Source of the DNA: Alistipes sp.
GTDB lineage: Bacteria; Bacteroidota; Bacteroidia; Bacteroidales; Rikenellaceae
Direction of reading: 5' to 3'
Length of the DNA: 5,357 nucleotides
NCBI GenBank assembly: GCA_017384185.1
Contig: JAFNUH010000041.1
Location: 1-5,357, forward strand
Made by a program: the position numbers and the translations under genes. The stretch's first letter is position 1, and every line of letters begins with the position of its first letter. Under the pieces are notes generated by a model. That model worked only from the letters and a program-made list of their open reading frames with translations. It made no database searches and had not been told where the DNA came from. Positions 1 through 5,357 of the stretch are shown piece after piece.

Positions 1-2405
1 ATGCTATCGTAGATGAGGTTGACTCGGTATTGATTGACGATGCTCGTACGCCGCTTATCATCTCTGGTCCCGTACCCAAGGGTGACGACCAGATGTTCGA
101 GGAGTATCGCCCCGCAATCGAGCACCTTTATAGCATCCAGAAGAATTTGGTGACAGGTCTTGTTGCCGAGGCACGTCGTCTCTTCTCTGAGGGTAAGCCC
201 GATGAGGGTGGCGTATTGCTCTATCGTGCACATAAGGGTCTTCCCAAGTATAAGCCAATCATTAAGTTCCTTTCGGAGCAGGGTATCAAGGTTCAGTTCC
301 AGAAGACTGAGAATATCTTTATGCAGGACAACAACCGCCGTATGCCCGAGATTACCGACGACTTGTACTTCGTAATTGACGAGAAGTTGCACTCGGTAGA
401 GCTTACTGATAAGGGTCACGAGGTGTTGTCGAAGTATTTCGGCGAGGATAAGTTCTTCGTATTGCCCGACATCGGAACAGAGGTTGCTGAGTTGGAAAAG
501 AGCGAGATGACCGTAGAGGAGAAGGCTCAGCGTAAGGATGAGATTATCAACGACTACTCAATAAAGTCGGAGCGTGTTCACACCGTGAACCAGCTCTTGA
601 AGGCATACTCAATGTTTGAGAAGGATGTGGAGTATGTTGTAATGGACAACAAGGTGAAGATTGTCGATGAGCAGACTGGTCGTATTTTGGACGGTCGCCG
701 TTACTCAGATGGCCTGCACCAGGCTATCGAGGCTAAGGAGCGTGTAAAGGTAGAGGCTGCAACGCAGACCTTCGCTACAATCACCTTGCAGAACTACTTC
801 CGTATGTATCACAAGTTGGCTGGTATGACAGGTACCGCTGAGACCGAGGCATCGGAGTTCTGGAACATCTACAAGTTGGATGTTGTGGTTATCCCCACAA
901 ACCGTCCCGTTATTCGTGACGACCGTGAGGATTTGATTTACAAGACTAAGCGAGAGAAGTATAGCGCTGTTATCGAGGAGGTTGTACGCCTTGTAGAGGC
1001 TAACCGCCCCGTATTGGTTGGTACAACTTCGGTCGAGATTTCAGAGTTGTTGAGCCGTATGCTTAAGTTGCGTGGCATCAAGCACAACGTATTGAATGCT
1101 AAGCAGCACCAGCTCGAGGCACAGGTTGTTGCCGAGGCGGGTCGTACGGGTCAGGTTACCATCGCTACAAATATGGCAGGTCGTGGTACAGATATTAAGC
1201 TCTCGCCCGAGGCTAAGGCTGCTGGCGGTTTGGCTATCATTGGTACCGAGCGCCACGAGAGCCGCCGTGTTGACCGTCAGTTGCGTGGTCGTGCAGGTCG
1301 TCAGGGTGACCCCGGTTCATCACAGTTCTTCGTATCGTTGGAGGACGATTTGATGCGTCTGTTCGGCTCAGAGCGTATCGCTTCATTGATGGATAAGATG
1401 GGTATTCAGGATGGCGAGGTTATCCAGGCTCCTATGATGACAAAGGCTATTGAGCGTGCTCAGAAGAAGGTCGAGGAGAACAACTTCGGTATCCGTAAGC
1501 GTCTGTTGGAGTATGACGATGTTATGAACTCTCAGCGTGAGGTTATCTATACACGTCGTCGCCACGCACTCTATGGGGAGCAGATTGAGATTGACCTCAA
1601 TAACATTATGTACGACTATGCCGAGAGCTTTATGGAGTCGCACGAGGGTATGGACTACGAGTCATTCTCATTCGAGCTTATCCGTGAGGTAGCCCTCCAG
1701 CCTACATTCGATGAGGCTAAGTATAACTCAGCTAAACCGAAGGAGATTATTGAGTGGATTGTCGAGGATTTGCGTACACTCTTCGCTCGTCGCCAGAAGG
1801 CGGTAGCAGATACCGTTCGCAAGACAATGGAGATTATCTACAAGGATAATGAGTTCAATATGGACCGCACAATGCATTTCCCTATCACGGATGGTCACTT
1901 GGGCTTCCACGTTCCCGTAGAGTTGCAGCGTTGCAAGGATACCGACGGTATGGAGATATACAAGGTCTTCTCGAAGATTGTTCTCTTCACAACTATCGAC
2001 GATGCTTGGCGTGAGCACCTGCGTGAGATGGACGAGTTGCGTCAGAGCGTACAGAATGCACAGTACGAGCAGAAGGATCCGTTGTTGATTTACAAGCTGG
2101 AGTCTTATCAGCTCTTCTCTAAGATGTTGCTCAAGGTTAACCGTGAGGCTCTCGCTATTATGAATAAGGCATATATCCCTGTTCGTGAGAATAACCCCGA
2201 GGCAGTACAGCAGGAGCGCCAGCAGAAGGCAAAGGTTGATGTAAACAAGCTTCAGGCATCACGTATGGCGGCAGCTGCGGCTGCAGGTCAGGCAGAGAAG
2301 TCTAAGCCCGCACCTATCAAGGTCGAGAAGAAGGTTGGTCGTAACGACCCTTGTCCTTGCGGTAGCGGCAAGAAGTATAAGCACTGCCACGGTAAGGCTA
2401 TGTAA
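1..2405 (+). CDS. secA: SecA, preprotein translocase ATPase (5' end outside window)
   Basis: SecA is the cytoplasmic ATPase that drives unfolded preproteins through the SecYEG channel. The reading frame is open from base 3 and already inside the Walker B motif (DEVD, bases 12-23, then [15 protein letters not shown]), so the gene starts upstream; the TTG at base 30 is an internal Leu, not a start. 800 codons are visible. In order they show the preprotein cross-linking region, GMTGTAETE (822-848), motif [17 protein letters not shown] (1155-1202), the arginine-finger motif [19 protein letters not shown] (1242-1298), the helical scaffold, and the two-helix finger (about 1974-2102, [16 protein letters not shown] and YEQKDP). 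An Ala-rich linker with six Ala (2268-2285) leads to a zinc-binding tail, [13 protein letters not shown] (2352-2390, CxCx8CH), the family's usual SecB/ribosome contact element. The gene ends in tandem TAA TAA. Missing are roughly the first 300 residues, including Walker A. All visible motifs are intact. Lys and Glu are almost always AAG and GAG, which suits a highly expressed gene. Confidence 0.98.
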   Translation, partial: AIVDEVDSVLIDDARTPLIISGPVPKGDDQMFEEYRPAIEHLYSIQKNLVTGLVAEARRLFSEGKPDEGGVLLYRAHKGLPKYKPIIKFLSEQGIKVQFQKTENIFMQDNNRRMPEITDDLYFVIDEKLHSVELTDKGHEVLSKYFGEDKFFVLPDIGTEVAELEKSEMTVEEKAQRKDEIINDYSIKSERVHTVNQLLKAYSMFEKDVEYVVMDNKVKIVDEQTGRILDGRRYSDGLHQAIEAKERVKVEAATQTFATITLQNYFRMYHKLAGMTGTAETEASEFWNIYKLDVVVIPTNRPVIRDDREDLIYKTKREKYSAVIEEVVRLVEANRPVLVGTTSVEISELLSRMLKLRGIKHNVLNAKQHQLEAQVVAEAGRTGQVTIATNMAGRGTDIKLSPEAKAAGGLAIIGTERHESRRVDRQLRGRAGRQGDPGSSQFFVSLEDDLMRLFGSERIASLMDKMGIQDGEVIQAPMMTKAIERAQKKVEENNFGIRKRLLEYDDVMNSQREVIYTRRRHALYGEQIEIDLNNIMYDYAESFMESHEGMDYESFSFELIREVALQPTFDEAKYNSAKPKEIIEWIVEDLRTLFARRQKAVADTVRKTMEIIYKDNEFNMDRTMHFPITDGHLGFHVPVELQRCKDTDGMEIYKVFSKIVLFTTIDDAWREHLREMDELRQSVQNAQYEQKDPLLIYKLESYQLFSKMLLKVNREALAIMNKAYIPVRENNPEAVQQERQQKAKVDVNKLQASRMAAAAAAGQAEKSKPAPIKVEKKVGRNDPCPCGSGKKYKHCHGKAM
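2352..2390 (+). other. secA: SEC-C zinc-binding motif at the SecA C-terminus
   Basis: The segment encodes [13 protein letters not shown], with the Cys-x-Cys-x8-Cys-His spacing of the SEC-C zinc site; RNDP precedes it, as is usual. In characterised SecA proteins this site binds one zinc ion and contacts SecB or the ribosome. All four ligands are present, so the tail should be functional. Whether this organism has SecB cannot be told from the window. Confidence 0.93.
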
Positions 2406-2410
2406 TAATT

Positions 2411-2433
2411 GGTGGCAGAGTTTATCTGCCACC
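2411..2433 (+). terminator. Stem-loop between secA and the deaminase gene; weak terminator or attenuator candidate
   Basis: GGTGGCAGA (2411-2419) and TCTGCCACC (2425-2433) are exact reverse complements around a 5-base loop, GTTTA. The 9-bp stem has six G-C pairs. It starts 5 bases after the secA stop and ends 15 bases before the deaminase ATG. What follows is TAAAATATATTTATT, which is AT-rich but not a true T-run, so full intrinsic termination is doubtful. It may lower read-through, protect the secA mRNA 3' end, or affect initiation of the next gene. The hairpin itself is seen directly; its role is inferred. Confidence 0.55.
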
Positions 2434-2448
2434 TAAAATATATTTATT

Positions 2449-2883
2449 ATGGGATACGAAGAGGAGAAACAACATCAGCTTGATATGCGCTACCTGCGTA
2501 TGGCTCGTGTGTGGGCAGAGAACTCATACTGTGTACGCCGTCAGGTGGGTGCGCTGATTGTGAAGGATAAGATGATTATCTCGGACGGATATAACGGAAC
2601 ACCTTCGGGATTTGAGAATATCTGCGAGGATGAGGTTACGGGCAAAACAAAGCCCTACGTACTGCACGCCGAGGCAAACGCAATCACCAAGGTAGCAAAG
2701 AGCGCAAATAACTGCGACGGCTCAACGCTATACATAACAGCAGCGCCTTGCATCGAGTGCTCAAAACTTATCATTCAGGCTGGTATCAAGCGTGTTGTCT
2801 ACTGCGACGACTACCGCTCGGAGGATGGTCTAAATCTTCTACGCCGTGTCGGTATCGAGTGCGTCAAGTGTGCCATTGATTAA
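2449..2883 (+). CDS. Deoxycytidylate (dCMP) deaminase, zinc-dependent
   Basis: This is a 144-residue cytoplasmic enzyme of the cytidine/deoxycytidylate deaminase family, predicted to convert dCMP to dUMP plus ammonia and so feed thymidylate synthase. The zinc and catalytic motifs are complete: HAE (H73 zinc ligand, E75 proton shuttle) and PCIEC (C101 and C104 zinc ligands). The RRQVGALIV segment (30-38) and the GYNGTPSG loop (47-54) point to the dCMP rather than the free-cytidine, tRNA-adenosine or riboflavin branches. The length is normal for bacterial members (about 140-160). ATG 2449 is chosen because the conserved DMRYLRMA helix begins near residue 12, leaving no room for a later start. 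No Shine-Dalgarno sequence is visible, only AT-rich DNA, as is common in Bacteroidota. It lies 43 bases after secA on the same strand with a hairpin between, so cotranscription is possible but uncertain. Its TAA stop forms the base of the downstream terminator. It resembles ComEB; that name is not assigned because a competence role is not implied. Confidence 0.92.
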   Translation: MGYEEEKQHQLDMRYLRMARVWAENSYCVRRQVGALIVKDKMIISDGYNGTPSGFENICEDEVTGKTKPYVLHAEANAITKVAKSANNCDGSTLYITAAPCIECSKLIIQAGIKRVVYCDDYRSEDGLNLLRRVGIECVKCAID

Positions 2884-2920
2884 CAAAAAAGTCCAACCCG
2901 AAGGTTGGACTTTTTTGTTA
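2881..2920. terminator. Bidirectional intrinsic terminator shared by two convergent genes
   Basis: Bases 2881-2898 (TAACAAAAAAGTCCAACC) are a perfect reverse complement of 2903-2920, giving an 18-bp palindrome around the 4-base loop CGAA (2899-2902). The core is the 8-bp GTCCAACC/GGTTGGAC stem. It is flanked by six A on the left and six T on the right, so each strand's transcript has a stem followed by a U-run, the classic intrinsic terminator form in both directions. The first three bases are the deaminase TAA stop, and the last three (TTA) are the stop of the - strand GSCFA gene. In the - strand transcript the loop reads UUCG closed by C-G, the extra-stable tetraloop; the + strand transcript has CGAA instead. 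Confidence 0.93.
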
Positions 2921-3904
2921 TAAATACCTCTTAAAATGCTCTTTTTCCGTTGTGAAGTCGAGTGTGGGGTGGGAGAGTTCGAGGGTGGCGATTCTTTGCA
3001 ACATCTGTTGGCAGAAGTTGCAATAGGCATCGCTCTGGGGGTTGAAGGGACGATGTTCGGTAGCTGAGGTAATCTGCGCAATGCGTTTGATTAGCTCGAG
3101 TGTGTCGCCCGAAAATGCACACTCCGAGAATCGCTCCCAGATGTAATCGACAGCTAACTTCGAGGGGTGAGCCATATCGTCGGCGTAGAAACGGTAGTCT
3201 CGTAACTCGTCCATCATAATCTCGTACGAGGGGAAGTATTCCGCATTTTTGTTGCTGCTTACAATCTCGGCTATGGCTACACGTAACGTTGCTTTACTCA
3301 GAGAGTTCTGCTCCAATCCATCACCTAAATGCCGCACGGGGCTAAGAGTGAAAATTACTCTTTTGTCGGAGAGAGCACCTTGCAATAATTCTGTATATCT
3401 CCGCACGATATAGTCTACGTTAAGCATCTGACGGGTGAATATAGATTGCGGTTGTTTATGGCAGTTAGCTACCACTTCGCCACTCTCGTTTAGACGATAG
3501 GCAAATGCTGTACCGAATGTGATAATAACAACCTCGGCTCTTGACAATGCATCTGCGCCAACCTTTACCGCCGTACGCATCTGATTTACCGCCGTATCTG
3601 CATCTGTATGCGAGAACGATGAGTGAAAATCGTAACTAAACCATACACCATTACTAAATCGTAACTGATTCTTTGTAGGTAGAACCTCTTCGCTTTTGTT
3701 TGCTTGGGCGAAACGCTCTATTGTGCAGGCAATTGATTCGGGGTTGAAGAGTATTCCCGTGGGTGATGCTACGGTTTGAAATTTAGAGTGTTGCAGGCGC
3801 TGGGCAATATTATCAGCAAAGCACGAGCCGATAGATAGTATCGGCTGGCTGTGGTTGATTTTTCGCTCAAAAGGCTTTATATCTATATGCGTTTGAAGTT
3901 GCAT
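2918..3904 (-). CDS. GSCFA-family protein, predicted SGNH/GDSL-like hydrolase of unknown substrate
   Basis: A complete 328-residue protein of the GSCFA family, named for its N-terminal motif, seen here as ILSIGSCFADNIA (residues 22-34). The family is largely uncharacterised and is thought to share the SGNH/GDSL hydrolase fold. The pattern fits: S27 in the GSCFA block would be the nucleophile, ITFGTAFAYR (128-137) and TLSPVRH (186-192) match central conserved blocks, and DDMAHPS (242-248) holds a DxxH pair (D243, H246) that would complete the active site. YFPSYEI (223-229) is another conserved stretch. No signal peptide or membrane segment is visible, so a cytoplasmic location is inferred. ATG 3904 leaves a short N-terminus before the motif and lies 9 bases after the ABC-F stop codon, suggesting one transcript. 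No Shine-Dalgarno sequence is seen. Codon use is less biased than in secA, suggesting lower expression. Family assignment is firm; activity and substrate are unknown. Confidence 0.88.
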   Translation of the reverse strand: MQLQTHIDIKPFERKINHSQPILSIGSCFADNIAQRLQHSKFQTVASPTGILFNPESIACTIERFAQANKSEEVLPTKNQLRFSNGVWFSYDFHSSFSHTDADTAVNQMRTAVKVGADALSRAEVVIITFGTAFAYRLNESGEVVANCHKQPQSIFTRQMLNVDYIVRRYTELLQGALSDKRVIFTLSPVRHLGDGLEQNSLSKATLRVAIAEIVSSNKNAEYFPSYEIMMDELRDYRFYADDMAHPSKLAVDYIWERFSECAFSGDTLELIKRIAQITSATEHRPFNPQSDAYCNFCQQMLQRIATLELSHPTLDFTTEKEHFKRYL

Positions 3905-3913
3905 AATAGTAGA

Positions 3914-5357
3914 TTATATTTCGCTTAGCTCCAGCCAGCGCATCTCTTTCTCTTCTATTAAATTTATTATCTCGCCAATGCGGTCGGCAGCCTTCGTAAG
4001 CTCCTCGTGTGAGAGAACTCCCGAAGATAATTTCTCTTCAAGCTCAGTTTTCTCGCTCTCCAACTGTGGTAATTCGACCTCCAACTGCTCCAGCTCACGC
4101 TGCTCCTTGTAAGATAGCTTGCGGCGTGATGGGGTAGTGGGGGTGGGTTGTGGCTTGTTTTTCTGCGCCTTCTCGGCTGCAATCTTTGCCTGACGAGCCT
4201 CCTCAGCCTCCTGCTCCTTGATATACTCTCTGTACTCGCTATACTGTCCAACGAAATCTTTTACAGCACCTCCCTCTCGGAAAATGAATAGGTGGTCAAC
4301 GGTCTTATCGAGGAAGTAACGGTCGTGCGAAACAATAAGCAAGCAACCCTTGAATGCCATCAAATACTCCTCCAACACGTTGAGCGTCAGGATATCCAAA
4401 TCGTTTGTCGGCTCATCGAGAATAAGGAAGTTAGGGTTACGCATCAGCACCGTAAGCAGATACAGGCGTCGCTGCTCGCCACCACTTAGTATCTCCACTC
4501 GTTTGTTGTGTGTGTCGGGCGGGAAGAGAAAACGGTTGAGCATCGTAGTGGCTGATACACTATGTCCGTCGGCAGCCTCTATGGTCTCGGCAATGTCGTG
4601 TACAATGTCAAAAACGGTCTGCCCCGCCTTAAATTCCATACCTTGCTGACGGTAGTAACCAATTCGTAGTGTCTCGCCACGTTCGATTTTTCCAGCCTCG
4701 GGTTGTAGGTATCCCGTCATCAAGTTGAGGAAGGTACTCTTGCCTGCGCCGTTCTTGCCGACGATACCAACACGCTCGTAGCGAGAGAATTTATATGAGA
4801 AGTCATCCAGCATCCTGCGCTCTCCAAAGTGTAGGGTAACACCCTCGCAGTCGATGATTTTACCGCCAAGACGTGATGTGGCTACATCGATTGTCATATC
4901 CTTGCGGGCAAGCGATACGGAGGCTTTATCTTTAAGGTCATAGAAGGCATTTATTCGGTAGCGAGCCTTGCCCGTGCGAGCCTGCGGCGTGGAGCGAATC
5001 CACTCCAGCTCACGACGCAAAAGGTTGCGTGCCTTATCGATGTTAGCCTGCATATTTGTATATCGCTCCTCACGCTTCTCAAGGAAGTCGGAGTAGTTGC
5101 CTCGATATACGAAGAGCTCGCCTCTATCAAGCTCGAAAATAGTGTTGCATACACGATCTAGAAAGTAGCGGTCGTGCGTCACCATAAGAAGCGTGCAACG
5201 AGACTTCTGGAGGTATGCCTCAAGGTACTCGATAACATCAATGTCGAGGTGGTTTGTAGGCTCATCCATCACAAGGAAGTCCGCCTCCTGCAATAGCATC
5301 AATGCTATGGCGGCACGCTTAGCCTCTCCACCAGACAATTCGCCCATAGGCTGATCC
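3914..5357 (-). CDS. uup: Uup-type ABC-F ATPase (5' end outside window)
   Basis: A soluble ABC-F protein: two ATPase domains on one chain without membrane segments, a family that acts on ribosomes rather than in transport. The frame stays open past the Met at 5347 (DQP precedes MGELSGG), so that Met is internal and the true start lies beyond the window. Counting from it: domain 1 shows signature LSGGE (4-8), Walker B FLVMDEPTNHLD (24-35, catalytic E29) and switch H58. The interdomain linker (about 85-140) contains LEWIRSTPQARTGKARYR. Domain 2 shows Walker A GKNGAGKST (197-205), signature LSGGEQ (287-292), Walker B FLILDEPTNDLD (307-318, E312) and H341. A charged, Pro-containing linker (about 376-409) leads to a Uup-like coiled-coil tail starting RRKLSYKEQRELEQLE and ending near RWLELSEI. 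About 480 of a usual 620-650 residues are visible; domain 1's Walker A is off-window. E. coli Uup and B. subtilis YfmR are linked to rescue of stalled ribosomes. Uup is preferred over EttA because of the C-terminal tail. Confidence 0.92.
   Translation of the reverse strand, partial: DQPMGELSGGEAKRAAIALMLLQEADFLVMDEPTNHLDIDVIEYLEAYLQKSRCTLLMVTHDRYFLDRVCNTIFELDRGELFVYRGNYSDFLEKREERYTNMQANIDKARNLLRRELEWIRSTPQARTGKARYRINAFYDLKDKASVSLARKDMTIDVATSRLGGKIIDCEGVTLHFGERRMLDDFSYKFSRYERVGIVGKNGAGKSTFLNLMTGYLQPEAGKIERGETLRIGYYRQQGMEFKAGQTVFDIVHDIAETIEAADGHSVSATTMLNRFLFPPDTHNKRVEILSGGEQRRLYLLTVLMRNPNFLILDEPTNDLDILTLNVLEEYLMAFKGCLLIVSHDRYFLDKTVDHLFIFREGGAVKDFVGQYSEYREYIKEQEAEEARQAKIAAEKAQKNKPQPTPTTPSRRKLSYKEQRELEQLEVELPQLESEKTELEEKLSSGVLSHEELTKAADRIGEIINLIEEKEMRWLELSEI

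Noticed and set aside
30..32. TTG as a start codon for the secA reading frame
   Set aside because: The frame is open upstream to base 3 and those codons spell the conserved SecA Walker B motif AIVDEVDSV, so the TTG is an internal leucine of a gene cut by the window edge.
1041..2018. Several - strand open frames of 70-96 codons opposite secA, and a + strand frame at 1096-1353
   Set aside because: They overlap conserved SecA motifs and encode nothing recognisable; strongly biased codons in secA readily leave other frames open.
2268..2285. Run of six alanine codons in secA as a slippage-prone repeat
   Set aside because: The codons vary (GCG GCA GCT GCG GCT GCA), so this is a protein-level flexible linker before the zinc tail, not a DNA repeat tract.
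2439..2446. TATATTTA as a Bacteroidota -7 promoter element (TAnnTTTG) for the deaminase gene
   Set aside because: It lacks the final G, sits only 2 bases before the ATG, and the nearest TTG (2409-2411) is 27 bases away rather than about 19-21. AT-rich leader DNA explains it better.
2839..3122. Small - strand frames overlapping the GSCFA C-terminus and the terminator
   Set aside because: They run through the terminator palindrome and across the end of the deaminase gene, and are out of frame with the well supported GSCFA reading frame.
4292..4649. Two overlapping + strand open frames opposite the ABC-F gene
   Set aside because: They lie antisense to well conserved ATPase motifs, have no recognisable domain and low-complexity composition, and are shadows of the real gene.
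5345..5347. ATG at 5347 (- strand) as the start of the ABC-F protein
   Set aside because: The frame continues without a stop to the window end, and the protein would begin inside the signature motif of the first ATPase domain, lacking its Walker A.
1..5357. CRISPR array, insertion sequence, prophage, tRNA or a defence system
   Set aside because: No direct repeats with spacers, no transposase or integrase motifs, no tRNA-like cloverleaf, and every long stretch is accounted for by four conserved housekeeping-type genes.

Overview
The window looks like ordinary chromosomal DNA from a member of the Bacteroidota, most likely a gut-type Bacteroidales. The grounds are SecA sequence features ([14 protein letters not shown]alker [12 protein letters not shown] two-helix finger, CxCx8CH tail), a GSCFA-family protein, and start codons preceded by AT-rich DNA without a Shine-Dalgarno sequence. 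Moderate GC and a strong preference for GAG and AAG codons in secA fit a gut Bacteroidales, possibly near Rikenellaceae, but I cannot place it at genus level.

Layout: four protein genes in two convergent pairs, with almost no non-coding DNA. On the + strand, the 3' part of secA (1-2405, 5' end outside the window) is followed after 43 bases by a complete dCMP deaminase gene (2449-2883). The gap holds a perfect 9-bp stem-loop. On the - strand, the 3' part of an Uup-type ABC-F ATPase gene (5357-3914, 5' end outside the window) is followed after 9 bases by a complete GSCFA-family gene (3904-2918), so these two are probably cotranscribed. The pairs meet at a perfect 18-bp palindrome (2881-2920) that acts as a shared bidirectional terminator. 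Its outermost three base pairs are the TAA stop codons of both converging genes.

Roles: SecA is the motor of Sec protein export. The deaminase supplies dUMP for thymidylate synthesis. The Uup-like protein is expected to act on ribosomes. The GSCFA protein is a predicted SGNH-type hydrolase of unknown substrate. I see no common pathway, and the set reads as housekeeping genes side by side. I found no mobile element, CRISPR array, tRNA, rRNA or prophage signal, and no clearly new multi-gene system. The points worth a second look are the dual-stop terminator, the secA/deaminase stem-loop, and the uncharacterised GSCFA protein coupled to the ABC-F gene. There is no gene-free stretch longer than 43 bases.
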